From assembly GCF_009649225.1 (NCBI RefSeq), contig NZ_WJPP01000003.1, positions 310,001 to 374,000 on the forward strand: 64,000 nt of DNA, in the 5' to 3' direction. Below are positions 8,301 to 16,976 of the stretch, in pieces (position 1 is the first letter of the stretch; each line of letters starts with the position of its first letter). A model generated the notes under the pieces. The model made no database searches, was not told the DNA's origin, and worked only from the letters and a program-made list of their open reading frames with translations. A program made the position numbers and the translations under genes. Origin of the DNA: Spiribacter salilacus (lineage in GTDB: Bacteria > Pseudomonadota > Gammaproteobacteria > Nitrococcales > Nitrococcaceae).

Positions 8301-10199
8301 ATGGACGATAAACACCTGCTTGATCAAGCCCGCGCCTGGCAAAGCGCCGACCCCGATCCGGTTACTCGCGACGCCCTCGGCGCCCTGATCGATGCCGCGG
8401 AGGCGGCGGAGGCCAAACGAGACACCCACACTTTAGGCCACACTCTCAAGCAACTCCGCGCCTGCTTCGAAGCGCCGCTGGAGTTTGGCACCGCCGGTTT
8501 GCGTGGTCTCGCCGGCCCTGGGCCCGCCAACATGAACGCCCTGCTCGTGCAGCGCGTGACCGCCGTGATGGTGGATGTCCTACGAGCCGAAGTGCCCGAC
8601 GCCGGCCAGCGCGGCGTGGTCATTGGCTACGACGCCCGCCATGGCTCTAAAGCCCTGGCCGAGGCCGCCGCCGCCGTGATCAAAGCCGCTGGCGTGACCG
8701 TGCATGTCTTCGATGACTACGCGCCCACCCCGCTGGTCGCCTTTGCCGCGCTTGACCTAGACGCCGCGGCCGCCATCGTCTTGACCGCCAGCCACAACCC
8801 GCCCGAATACCTGGGCTACAAACTCTACTGGTCCGACGGCGTCCAAATTGTGCCCCCCATCGACCACCGCATCGCCGAGGCCCTCAAAGCCCTGCCGCTC
8901 AGCACCCAAATCCCGGCGGAGGAAATCCCAGACACCCACACTTCTGACAGCCCGGATGTCATCCAAGACACCCACATTCACGGCGAGGCCCTCAAAGCCC
9001 GCTACCTCGAAGCGATCCTGGCCGGCGCCCCGGCTGCGCCAGCTGCGGCTGCTCCGACGCCATCCGAGGGCCAGGCGCCATCCGAGACACCCACAAAAAT
9101 CGTCTACACCGCCATGCACGGCGTGGCCGGCGAACTCGCCCTGCGCGCGCTCAAAGCGCTCAACGCAGACACCCACAGCATCGAGGTCCACACCATCGAG
9201 GCCCAAGCCCAGCCCGATGGCGACTTCCCCACCGTGCGCTTTCCTAACCCTGAAGAGCCCGGGGCGATTGACTTAGCCCTCGAAAAAGCCAAAGCCATTG
9301 GTGCTGACCTCGTGCTCGCCAACGACCCCGATGGCGACCGCGTTGCCGTTGCCATCCCCCAGCCCAATGGCGAATGGCTGACCCTAATGGGCGACCAAAC
9401 CGGCCTGCTCCTGGCGGACTTTTTACTGGCCGAAGCCACATCCGCCGAAGCCACATCCGAGACACCCACGTCTCCATCCCAGACACCCACAATTTCCCCC
9501 GACCGGCTTTTCGTTCTCAACACCGTGGTCAGCTCGCGGCTGCTTGCGCGCATTGCCGAGGCCTATGGCGTAGGGCATGAACAAACCCTCACCGGCTTTA
9601 AATGGCTCTGGCACCGCGCCCTGCAACGCGAAGCGCGCGGCGAGCGCTTTGTGTTTGCCTACGAAGACGCCATCGGCTTCTGCCCCCTGCGCGCCGTGCA
9701 CGACAAAGACGGCATCGCCACCATCGTGGCGCTCGTGCGCCTCATCCGAGACACCCACAGCAAAGGCGACACCCTCTACGACCGCCTCCAGGCGCTCTAC
9801 CTGCGTTACGGCCTGTCTATCACCCAACAGGTGAGTGTCAGCCTGAGCGGCGCGGGCGCCACCGAGCGCATGCAAACCCAGCTCGACGACCTGCGCAGCA
9901 ACCCTCCCCGCGCCCTGGCCGGCCTCACGCTGACCGCGCTGCACGACTACGCCGCCGCCGAACGCCGCCGCCCCGATGGCCAAGTCATCGAACCTATCCC
10001 CCTGCCCACCACCAACCTCATCCAGCTTGACCTGGCCGACCCTGACACCTCCGCCACCTACCACGTCAGCGTGCGCCCCAGCGGCACCGAGCCCAAGCTC
10101 AAGCTCTACCTCGAATACCTCGGCCCCTCCGGCACCCAAGACACGGGCGCCGCCAAGCTCGAAGAAATTGCGGACGAATTGATGCGGAGTTTTTCGTAG
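8301..10199 (+). CDS. Phospho-sugar mutase (phosphoglucomutase/phosphomannomutase family)
   Basis: Interconverts hexose 1- and 6-phosphates. The four alpha-D-phosphohexomutase signatures are present: catalytic TASHNPPEY with Ser164, metal loop NDPDGDR, sugar loop TGFKWLW with YEDAIGF, and phosphate loop RPSGTEPKLK. At 632 aa it is clearly longer than usual; much of the excess is in loops built around eight exact GACACCCAC elements encoding DTHT, DTHI, DTHS or ETPT (8421, 8931, 8967, 9086, 9168, 9461, 9482, 9750), two of them 36 bp apart. Start at 8301 rather than 8280, since GAGAG lies upstream and the 8280 version overlaps the divergent gene. Substrate (Glc vs Man) not decidable. Confidence 0.88.
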   Translation: MDDKHLLDQARAWQSADPDPVTRDALGALIDAAEAAEAKRDTHTLGHTLKQLRACFEAPLEFGTAGLRGLAGPGPANMNALLVQRVTAVMVDVLRAEVPDAGQRGVVIGYDARHGSKALAEAAAAVIKAAGVTVHVFDDYAPTPLVAFAALDLDAAAAIVLTASHNPPEYLGYKLYWSDGVQIVPPIDHRIAEALKALPLSTQIPAEEIPDTHTSDSPDVIQDTHIHGEALKARYLEAILAGAPAAPAAAAPTPSEGQAPSETPTKIVYTAMHGVAGELALRALKALNADTHSIEVHTIEAQAQPDGDFPTVRFPNPEEPGAIDLALEKAKAIGADLVLANDPDGDRVAVAIPQPNGEWLTLMGDQTGLLLADFLLAEATSAEATSETPTSPSQTPTISPDRLFVLNTVVSSRLLARIAEAYGVGHEQTLTGFKWLWHRALQREARGERFVFAYEDAIGFCPLRAVHDKDGIATIVALVRLIRDTHSKGDTLYDRLQALYLRYGLSITQQVSVSLSGAGATERMQTQLDDLRSNPPRALAGLTLTALHDYAAAERRRPDGQVIEPIPLPTTNLIQLDLADPDTSATYHVSVRPSGTEPKLKLYLEYLGPSGTQDTGAAKLEEIADELMRSFS

Positions 10200-10286
10200 C
10201 GTAGCGGCCATCGCAATGGCGCCGTTCGCGCGCCCGCCGGAAGAAGGAAGGGGGGGGCAGGCAGCGATGGGGTAACGCCCTCTGGT

Positions 10287-10374
10287 CCCCTAGGTAAATT
10301 TCTGCCGATCGGCAGAGCGATTCTCGTTTCGCATAGATTTACCTAGGGGGCGAAATAACGGTAACCCACTCCGC
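10287..10374 (+). repeat. 88-bp direct repeat, left copy, with nested palindromes
   Basis: This copy matches 31539-31626 at 82 of 88 positions in the same orientation. It contains outer inverted arms CCCCTAGGTAAAT / ATTTACCTAGGGG (10287-10299 and 10337-10349) and a perfect inner palindrome CTGCCGATCGGCAG (10302-10315). A run of 8 G (10250-10257) after CGCCCGCCGGAAGAAGGAAG precedes it, as in the right copy. The repeat ends on the stop codon of the first gene of the paa block. It could be a MITE-like or REP-like element or a recombination scar. Confidence 0.85.
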
Positions 10375-12395
10375 TAGGCCGCAGTACCGAGAACCTTACT
10401 CAACGCCGGCGATAGCGCCCGCCCGAGGTCCTGCTCCAGGGCTTCTGCGCCCCGCTGTATCGCATGGAACATCGGGCCGCCGCGCCAGCGGGGGAAGCCA
10501 TAGCCATGGATTTTGACTAGATCAATGTCGGCAGGCTGGGCTGCGATACCTTCCGAGAGGATTAGGGCGCCCTCCTCAGCCATTTCGGCTAGCAAGCGCT
10601 GAGCAATCGCGTCTCGGGTTATTTGCGATCCGGATCCGGCGTGGATTTCTCCAGCTAGCAGTTCTTCGACCGCCGCAGATGGCTTTGGCTTGCGGTCGCC
10701 GGCAGCATAGTCGTACCACCCGCCGCCTGATTTTTGTCCCTTGCGGCCAGCGCGAACCAGAATGTCACCGAGTGTGGGCGCGACATCCTCGCCGCGCGAT
10801 CGCGCGCCCTCGCGCTGCAAAAAGGCGATGTCTAAGCCGCCCAAGTCCTGCGCCTCAAAAGGGCCCATCGCCATGCCGAAGTCGCGCATCGCGGCATCTA
10901 TCTCAGCAATTGCAACGCCGTTCCGAACCAAATCCTCAGCGGCAGCGCGGTAGCGTTTCAGGATGCGGTTGCCGATAAATCCATCGCAGATCCCCGCCTG
11001 TACGGGCATTTTGCCTAGCCGCTTGGCCAGGGCAAATCCCGTTGCCAGCACCTCGGGCGCAGTGTTAGGGGTCGGCACCACTTCCAGTAGCTTCATTACA
11101 TGGGCGGGGCTAAAGAAATGCAGGCCGATAAACCGTTCTGGATGGGGCAGACCGACAACAATATCGCGCGGGTCGAGATAGGAGGTATTAGTTGCCAGCA
11201 CAGCGTCAGAACGACACACGGCACCCAACTGCTCAAAGACGGCCTGCTTGACGGAGAGCTCCTCAAACACAGCTTCTATCACCAGATCCACATCGGCTAA
11301 ATCCGCATAATTTGTGGTTCCGGTAACACCGGCCATGCGCTCTTCCCGTTGCTCGGGCGTTAGGCGGTTACGCTTGACCGCGCCGTCAAAAATCCCGCCC
11401 AGTTTATTGAGACCCAGAGCAAGGGTTTCATCGTCTCGTTCAACCATTACCACCGGCATACCGGCATTTCGCAGTGCTGCAGCGATACCCGCGCCCATAA
11501 TGCCGCCACCGATCACGGCAGCCTTTGCAATGGGCCGAGGCGTTACGCCTTTAATGGATGGCGGGCGCGTAGCGGCGCGTTCGGCAAAAAACACGTGGCG
11601 TAAGGCCGTGGCCTCATCTGATCCGCGCAGCTGTAAAAAGGTCTCGCGCTCAAACGCCAGCGCACTGGCAAAATCTGTTGTGACCGCCTGTTTTAAACAG
11701 GCCAGCGCCCGCAGCGGTGCTGCCGCCCCCTTAGCTGATTTGGCCACGGCGGCTTGCTGCTCAGACCAAAACTCATCAGACACGGTCGCCGGAGTCCGGT
11801 TACAAATCGGCTCAGGCAGCGGGCGTGTGAGAGCCTCGGCCGCGAAGGCCACGGCGCCGGCCCGCAGATCATCGCCATTAACCACCGCATCGATCACCCC
11901 CAGGCTCTGTGCACGCGGGGCCTTGATGGGCCTGCCGGATGTGACCATTGCCACCGCCTGCTCCGCAGACGTCAAACGGGGCAAGCGCACCGTGCCCCCG
12001 GCGCCGGGCACGATTCCTAGGGTTACCTCCGGCAATCCAACCGACGCATCGGGCATCGCCACACGGAAGCGGCAGCCGAGCGCTACTTCAAAGCCGCCGC
12101 CTAAAGCGGAGCCGTGGATTGCGGCAACCCAGGGCTTGGCCGCCGTTTCGATGCGTGAGACGACATCGGGCAGATACGGCGGTGTAGGCGGTTTCCCGAA
12201 TTCGTTCACATCGGCGCCCGCGATGAAGGTGCGCCCGGCGCAGATCAGCACTACCGCCTGAACATTCGGATCGGCATCCAGCGCATCAATGGCCTCGCAG
12301 AGGCCGTAGCGCACGGCCTGGCTCAGTGCATTGACGGGCGAGTTGTCAATGGTAACGACGGCAATGTTGCCTTCATGAGCGATCGATACAAGCAT
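10374..12395 (-). CDS. Fused enoyl-CoA hydratase / 3-hydroxyacyl-CoA dehydrogenase
   Basis: 673-aa FadJ/FadB-like bifunctional beta-oxidation enzyme. The N-terminal crotonase domain has both catalytic glutamates, Glu103 (GGGFEVAL) and Glu123 (GLPEVTLG). The NAD-binding motif KAAVIGGGIMGAGIA starts near residue 291, followed by HFFSPAHVMKLLEVV and the C-terminal HCDH domains (GFIGNRIL, GYGFPRWRGGPM). No separate paaF or paaH is in the block, so this protein most likely hydrates 2,3-dehydroadipyl-CoA and oxidises 3-hydroxyadipyl-CoA. It is the last gene of the paaN-liv operon, 2 bp after livF. Confidence 0.85.
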   Translation of the reverse strand: MLVSIAHEGNIAVVTIDNSPVNALSQAVRYGLCEAIDALDADPNVQAVVLICAGRTFIAGADVNEFGKPPTPPYLPDVVSRIETAAKPWVAAIHGSALGGGFEVALGCRFRVAMPDASVGLPEVTLGIVPGAGGTVRLPRLTSAEQAVAMVTSGRPIKAPRAQSLGVIDAVVNGDDLRAGAVAFAAEALTRPLPEPICNRTPATVSDEFWSEQQAAVAKSAKGAAAPLRALACLKQAVTTDFASALAFERETFLQLRGSDEATALRHVFFAERAATRPPSIKGVTPRPIAKAAVIGGGIMGAGIAAALRNAGMPVVMVERDDETLALGLNKLGGIFDGAVKRNRLTPEQREERMAGVTGTTNYADLADVDLVIEAVFEELSVKQAVFEQLGAVCRSDAVLATNTSYLDPRDIVVGLPHPERFIGLHFFSPAHVMKLLEVVPTPNTAPEVLATGFALAKRLGKMPVQAGICDGFIGNRILKRYRAAAEDLVRNGVAIAEIDAAMRDFGMAMGPFEAQDLGGLDIAFLQREGARSRGEDVAPTLGDILVRAGRKGQKSGGGWYDYAAGDRKPKPSAAVEELLAGEIHAGSGSQITRDAIAQRLLAEMAEEGALILSEGIAAQPADIDLVKIHGYGFPRWRGGPMFHAIQRGAEALEQDLGRALSPALSKVLGTAA

Positions 12396-12397
12396 GG

Positions 12398-13099
12398 TCA
12401 GATTCCTAGATAAGCTTCGCGAATGCGCGGATCGGCTATCAGATCTTCCGCCGGGCCTCCCATGACGATCTGACCCGTTTCCATCACGTATCCCCGGTCG
12501 GCGATTGACAACGCACCAAAGGCGTTTTGTTCAACCAGCAAAACAGTGACGTCGAGTGCTTTCAACCCCTGAATGACATCGAAAATCTGCTGCACCAGCA
12601 GCGGCGCAAGGCCCATGCTGGGCTCGTCAAGTAATAAACACGCAGGCCGACCCATCAGTGCCCGGGCAATGGCCAACATCTGCTGCTGGCCGCCAGAAAG
12701 CCCGCCGGCCACCTGATTGCGCTTTTCTTTAAGGATCGGGAACATGTTAAACGCATTTTCCATGTCACGATGCACGCGCTCGTCGTTAAATAAAAATGCC
12801 CCGAGGCGCAGGTTTTCCTCAACCGATAGATTGGTGAAAATCTGCCGCCCCTCGGGTGCCTGCGCAAGGCCTAGCTTTAACCGTCGATGCGCGGGTACCG
12901 AAGTAAAAGCCTCACCACGAAATGTGATCGACCCAGCGGTGACTGGCTGCACGCCAGACAGGCAACGTAAAAGCGTGGTCTTACCCGCGCCGTTCGCTCC
13001 TACTACGGTAACGATCTCCCCTGAGGTAACGGTCAGATCGATCCCGTGTAGTACCTCGATCCGCCCGTAGCGCGAGCGGAGTCCCTCAACTGTGAGCAT
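12398..13099 (-). CDS. livF: Branched-chain-type ABC transporter ATPase LivF
   Basis: 233 aa. Walker A is GANGAGKTTLL, signature LSGGQQQMLAIARAL, Walker B LLLDEPSMGLAP, and the D-loop/H-switch VLLVEQNA is as in LivF. The ATG at 13099 has GGAGGAGG upstream; it lies inside the end of livG (14-bp overlap). Partner of the upstream livG; the HAAT-family transporter likely takes up phenylacetate or a related aromatic acid given its neighbours, but a true branched-chain amino acid role cannot be excluded. Confidence 0.9.
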   Translation of the reverse strand: MLTVEGLRSRYGRIEVLHGIDLTVTSGEIVTVVGANGAGKTTLLRCLSGVQPVTAGSITFRGEAFTSVPAHRRLKLGLAQAPEGRQIFTNLSVEENLRLGAFLFNDERVHRDMENAFNMFPILKEKRNQVAGGLSGGQQQMLAIARALMGRPACLLLDEPSMGLAPLLVQQIFDVIQGLKALDVTVLLVEQNAFGALSIADRGYVMETGQIVMGGPAEDLIADPRIREAYLGI

Positions 13100-13874
13100 G
13101 GCTCGCCTCCTCCTCGGCCTGGGTTCCCAGATAAGCGGCGATAACATCCGGATTTTGGCTGACCGTGGCCGGATCGCCCTCTGCAATTTTTTCGCCGTGA
13201 TCCAGCACGACGAGGTGATTTGAGATCCGCATGACTAGCTTCATGTCATGTTCTACCAAAAGGATGGCGACACCCTCTCTTGCCACCTCGGCGATCAGGT
13301 TATCGATCTCCTCGGTCTCCACGGCATTACAGCCTGCCGCGGGTTCATCTAGCAGCAGAACACGCGGGCTCAGCGCCAATGCGCGGGCAATCTCTAGCCG
13401 TTTGAGTGCGCCGTAAGACAGATTGCCAGCCTCCTGCTCAGCAGCGCGCGATAAGCCAACGCGCTCCAGCAAGGCATGCGCCCCCTCAGTTGCGGCTTTA
13501 GCCCGCTTACGGGAGGAGGGCAAGTTCAACATGTCGGCCAGCACATGCCCGCCTTCCTTCAAGTGATAACCGGCGATCGCGTTTTCCAGTACGGTCATCT
13601 GCTGAAAGATCTGCAGATTTTGAAAGGTTCGTGATAAGCCGCGTCGGGCCAACAGATGCGGGGCTACACCGGTCACATCTTCACCATCGAGCATGACCTT
13701 GCCGCTTCCGGGCAAATAGATGCCCGAAATCATATTAAATAGCGTCGTTTTGCCAGCCCCGTTGGGCCCAATGACCGAAACGATCTCACCCGCTTTCAGA
13801 TTGAAGCTGACATCGTGGACGGCACGCACGCCACCAAACTCGATGCTCAGCCCTTCGATTGACAGAAGACTCAT
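13086..13874 (-). CDS. livG: Branched-chain-type ABC transporter ATPase LivG
   Basis: 262 aa. Walker A GPNGAGKTTLFNMISG, the LivG-typical LARRGLSRTFQNLQIFQQMTV, signature LSYGALKRLEIARAL, and Walker B LLLDEPAAGCN. The usual glycine-rich signature is LSYG rather than LSGG, as in LivG proteins generally. It overlaps livM by 4 bp. Confidence 0.92.
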   Translation of the reverse strand: MSLLSIEGLSIEFGGVRAVHDVSFNLKAGEIVSVIGPNGAGKTTLFNMISGIYLPGSGKVMLDGEDVTGVAPHLLARRGLSRTFQNLQIFQQMTVLENAIAGYHLKEGGHVLADMLNLPSSRKRAKAATEGAHALLERVGLSRAAEQEAGNLSYGALKRLEIARALALSPRVLLLDEPAAGCNAVETEEIDNLIAEVAREGVAILLVEHDMKLVMRISNHLVVLDHGEKIAEGDPATVSQNPDVIAAYLGTQAEEEASHAHS

Positions 13875-14827
13875 TCTCCTCTCCCCCGAAAAAAGCGCAG
13901 AAGCGTTGGAACAACGCCTTCGCGCATGAAGATCATCACCAGCATCATCACTAGGCCGAGCACCATCATTTCGTGTTCGGCAAAGACGGTGAGTGCCTGC
14001 GGCAGCACCGTTAAGATTATTGCGCCGAAGATGGCTCCGAGCACAGATCCGACGCCGCCAAGCACGGCCATGGTAACCATCTCGATCGAGTGCATGAAGC
14101 CTGCGACTTCGGGTGTGATAAAGCGGTTTTGCAGCGCCAGCAGAGACCCCGCGATAGAGGCATAGACAGCCGATATCACAAAGGCCTGCAATTTCAGGCG
14201 CGCCACGTCGACGCCTACTGTTCGTGCTGCCACCTCAGAGCCGTGCAGGGCCCGCCAGGCGCGCCCGGTAGGGCTGTTGTACAGGTTCAACGCAAGCCAT
14301 GCCCCTACAACCAGGGTAAGTCCGCTGAAGGCATACCAAAACTCAGAGTTAGTCAGGCTGAGCCCCATATCGTTTAGTACGCTACGAAGGCCCAAATCAT
14401 TAACCGCGATTCCGTCGGGGCCGCCTGTCAACTGGCCTTCATTCGACAGGACCATCGCCACTAGAATGCCAAAGCCCAAACTCGCCACACCTAGATAATA
14501 CCCGTGCAAACGCAGAATCGGGCGCCCCACCAAATAGGCGATAACTGCCGAGATCAGAGCGCCGAGGATGGCGGCAAGGCCGACATGGATGCCCAGATGC
14601 GCTGGCGCAAGCGCACAGGCATAAGCGCCTATACCGGCAAAACCTGCGTGCCCTAGGCTGATCTGACCGGCATAGCCTGTCAGAATCACGATGCCCACCA
14701 CCGCAAGCCCATTAATGAAAACCAGCGCGCCGACGCGGTAGTAAAAAGATGAAGGAAAGAAGAAGGGCGCCACCGCGATCAGAGCCAGTAGCACCAGGAG
14801 GGTGATCTGTTTAGAACTGATCCGCAT
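13871..14827 (-). CDS. livM: Branched-chain-type ABC transporter permease LivM
   Basis: 318-aa inner-membrane protein with about nine hydrophobic segments; the family motif GYAGQISLGHAGFAGIGAYA lies near residue 50, and the EAA-like loop SEVAARTVGVDVARLKLQAFV near residue 196. Overlaps livG; 2-bp gap from livH. Forms the translocation pore with LivH. Confidence 0.92.
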   Translation of the reverse strand: MRISSKQITLLVLLALIAVAPFFFPSSFYYRVGALVFINGLAVVGIVILTGYAGQISLGHAGFAGIGAYACALAPAHLGIHVGLAAILGALISAVIAYLVGRPILRLHGYYLGVASLGFGILVAMVLSNEGQLTGGPDGIAVNDLGLRSVLNDMGLSLTNSEFWYAFSGLTLVVGAWLALNLYNSPTGRAWRALHGSEVAARTVGVDVARLKLQAFVISAVYASIAGSLLALQNRFITPEVAGFMHSIEMVTMAVLGGVGSVLGAIFGAIILTVLPQALTVFAEHEMMVLGLVMMLVMIFMREGVVPTLLRFFRGRGE

Positions 14828-14829
14828 GA

Positions 14830-15702
14830 TTACACCCTATCCGTTGATTTGAGACCGAAAAGACCCTGCGGCATGAAAAACAGCACCATGAGGATTACGA
14901 TAAATGCGGCCGCATCTTTATATTGAGAGCTGATGTAGCCGGCGGTCATTGCTTCGAGTAGGCCTAAAACAATACCGCCAACCAACGCGCCCTTAGGGTT
15001 GCCCATGCCGCCCAGCATCGCAGCGGCAAAGCCTTTCAGCGCCAGCGCGATACCCACGTCATAGCTAGTGAGCGTGATCGGCGTAATCAGAACGCCTGCC
15101 AAAGCCCCGATGGCAGCAGACAGACTGAAGGCCAACGTCATCACCCACTTGATGTTGATACCCACCAATTGCGCCGCTAGACGATTGTTTGAGGTTGCTA
15201 ATACCGCACGCCCGATCAGGGTGCGCGTAAAGAACAGCCACAGGCCGATGAATACACCGATTGCCCCGGCAATCACCCAAAGGCTCTGTGGCAGGATCGT
15301 TGCCCCCATGAGCTGAATTGGGGTGTCTCCGGAAAAGGCCGGTAAGCGGTGTAGCTGCTTATCGAAGATCAGCTTGGTCGCGCCCTTAATGAAAATGGCC
15401 GCTCCGATCGTAATAATGATGAGCGAAACCACCGGTGCGCCCCGCGCAGGTTCGATAGCCAGTTTGTTGAGGCCGATACCGATCAACCCAGTCACGATGA
15501 TGGCCACCACTGCCGCTAGTGGTAGGGGCATACCAGCCGAAACGGCAAAAACGGCAATCATTCCGCCCAGCATCGCAAATTCGCCCTGCGCGAAATTCAC
15601 GACATCAGAAGCGTTATAGATAATCGTAAATCCTAACGCGACAAGCGCATACACTGCGCCGACGGTCACGCCAGAAAAAAGAAATTGCATGAGCTCAGGC
15701 AT
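14830..15702 (-). CDS. livH: Branched-chain-type ABC transporter permease LivH
   Basis: 290-aa inner-membrane protein. The N-terminus FLFSGVTVGAVYALVALGFT and NASDVVNFAQGEFAMLGGM are diagnostic for LivH, and the cytoplasmic loop ATSNNRLAAQLVGINIKWV contains the ATPase-contact region. Encoded between the binding protein and livM. Confidence 0.92.
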   Translation of the reverse strand: MPELMQFLFSGVTVGAVYALVALGFTIIYNASDVVNFAQGEFAMLGGMIAVFAVSAGMPLPLAAVVAIIVTGLIGIGLNKLAIEPARGAPVVSLIIITIGAAIFIKGATKLIFDKQLHRLPAFSGDTPIQLMGATILPQSLWVIAGAIGVFIGLWLFFTRTLIGRAVLATSNNRLAAQLVGINIKWVMTLAFSLSAAIGALAGVLITPITLTSYDVGIALALKGFAAAMLGGMGNPKGALVGGIVLGLLEAMTAGYISSQYKDAAAFIVILMVLFFMPQGLFGLKSTDRV

Positions 15703-15727
15703 GTTGGTCTACTCCGCAAAGAAACAA

Positions 15728-15772
15728 CCCGGAGCAGCTCCGGGAAGGGCCGGGTGCAATGTGCACCCGGCC
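15728..15772 (-). terminator. Tandem hairpins between binding-protein gene and livH
   Basis: Two strong stem-loops with no T run: CCCGGAG-cag-CTCCGGG (15728-15744) and GGCCGGGTGCA-atg-TGCACCCGGCC (15748-15772, 11-bp perfect stem). Such intercistronic hairpins after a periplasmic binding-protein gene usually stabilise or partially terminate the message so the binding protein is made in excess over the membrane subunits. This role is inferred. Confidence 0.6.
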
Positions 15773-15780
15773 GACAAGCA

Positions 15781-16929
15781 TCAGTCGGCTAGCATCCATC
15801 CGCCATCGCGGATTTCCAGCATCCGAAACGCACTGATATCGAGGCCGAGGTGATCCTCTGGCGACATGGTGTAGATACCGGTGGTACCAACTAGCCCGTC
15901 AGTGGCTTCAATCGCATCGCGAATGTCCTGCGATTCGGTCGAACCAGCACGCTCGATAGCGTCAACGAGCAGGCGGAAGGCATCGTGGGCATAGCCCCCG
16001 AACGTCGTTACCGGCATGCCGTACTCGGCCTCATAGGCTGCTGAGTAGTCCAAAACAACGGACTTTTGTGGATCATTATCGTCTAGCTGATCACCCACCA
16101 GCAGAGCCGTGCCCGGCAGGCGGACACCCTCGGCGGCTTCAGGTCCGGCTAGATCGATAAAGCCCTGCGAGGCAACGCCATGCGACTGATAGAGTGGCAG
16201 ATCGATACCCAGCTGTGAGTAGTTGCGGGTCACGATAGCCGGCCCCTGACCAAACCCTGGGTTCAGAATGGCTTGAATGCCGTCTTTACCACGAATGTTT
16301 GTCAGCTGTGGCGTCATATCCGCGTCCTGCCCTCCATAACGCTCATCCGCAACCACCTCGATTCCGTAGTCGCCCACGATGTCTAGGCACTGATCGCGCA
16401 TCGACGAGCCAAATCCGCCCGTACCCGAAATCATGCCGATCGTTGTGATGCCACGAGCCTGCATGTCATCAAAGATGCGAGCGCAAGCCATGCGATCGGT
16501 ATGTGGCGTTTTAAAGGTAAAGGGCTGCACCGGGTCGATAATCTGAATCGCACCGGCCATTGAAATAAACGGGATCTCGGCCTCATCAACCATCGGCATA
16601 ATCGCTAGAGTGGTGCCGGTGGTGGTACCGCCAATAATCGCGACAACCTCGTCGTCCTCAATCAGGCGGGTGGCAAAGGTTCGTGCTCGGTTTGGGTCGC
16701 CAGCATCGTCATACATGATCAGATCAATCTGCTCGCCATTAATGCCGCCAGCGGCATTAACCTCGTCTACCAGCATGCGTAGGGTTTTGGCCTCTGGATC
16801 GCCGAGGAACGAGGCGGGTCCGGTTTCAGACAGCGTGGAGCCGATACGAATTTCGGCCATAGTTGTGCCGGCTAGCCCAAGGGCTAGGATGCCGGTTAAG
16901 GCCTTGGTTGTCAGGGTTTTGTTTATCAT
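15781..16929 (-). CDS. ABC transporter periplasmic substrate-binding protein (LivK-like)
   Basis: 382 aa; signal peptide at residues 1-25 ending TTMA/EIRIG, followed by the type I periplasmic-binding fold of the Leu/Ile/Val family (GSTLSETGPASFLGDPEAKTL, IIGGTTTGTTLAIMPM, LNPGFGQGPAIVTRNY). It shares the operon with paaN and livHMGF. In aromatic-degradation loci such proteins bind arylacetates or benzoates, so phenylacetate is the likely ligand; not provable from sequence. RBS GGAG lies directly upstream (GGAGAAAACC before ATG). Confidence 0.88.
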   Translation of the reverse strand: MINKTLTTKALTGILALGLAGTTMAEIRIGSTLSETGPASFLGDPEAKTLRMLVDEVNAAGGINGEQIDLIMYDDAGDPNRARTFATRLIEDDEVVAIIGGTTTGTTLAIMPMVDEAEIPFISMAGAIQIIDPVQPFTFKTPHTDRMACARIFDDMQARGITTIGMISGTGGFGSSMRDQCLDIVGDYGIEVVADERYGGQDADMTPQLTNIRGKDGIQAILNPGFGQGPAIVTRNYSQLGIDLPLYQSHGVASQGFIDLAGPEAAEGVRLPGTALLVGDQLDDNDPQKSVVLDYSAAYEAEYGMPVTTFGGYAHDAFRLLVDAIERAGSTESQDIRDAIEATDGLVGTTGIYTMSPEDHLGLDISAFRMLEIRDGGWMLAD

Positions 16930-16976
16930 GGTTTTCTCCTCTCTCTCTATTGCTTTTATATCAATTCAAGCGAATT

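Larger units (their letters stand above)
146..9758. repeat. Interspersed short element GACACCCAC (20 exact copies)
   Basis: Exact 9-mers start at 305, 3978, 5697, 6154, 6190, 6504, 6759, 6786, 7044, 7856, 8421, 8931, 8967, 9086, 9168, 9461, 9482 and 9750 on the plus strand, with reversed copies at 146 and 6296. Near-copies are at 36 (reversed), 5861 and 7426. Flanks extend the consensus to ATCCRAGACACCCACACTT. A random 9-mer is expected about 0.08 times in 10 kb counting both strands. Copies fall in variable loops of conserved proteins, in two sense frames (D-T-H and T-P-T) plus antisense frames, so the constraint is on DNA, not on one peptide. None found from 10.2 to 64 kb. Confidence 0.9.

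Noticed and set aside
5697-9758. Regularly recurring GACACCCAC as a CRISPR array
   Set aside because: Units are only 9-19 bp, irregularly spaced, on both strands and inside open genes; no cas gene.
9423-10211. Long minus-strand frame opposite the phosphohexomutase
   Set aside because: Antisense shadow caused by GC-rich codon bias; no family similarity and the plus strand encodes a clear enzyme.
10250-10257. G8 run beside the left 88-bp repeat as a contingency tract
   Set aside because: Lies in non-coding DNA with no promoter to modulate; the same leader recurs at the right copy, so it is part of the repeat unit.
11314-12261. 315-codon plus-strand frame opposite the fused beta-oxidation gene
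   Set aside because: Composition (Ala/Ser/Arg/Pro-rich, no motifs) is typical of an antisense shadow.
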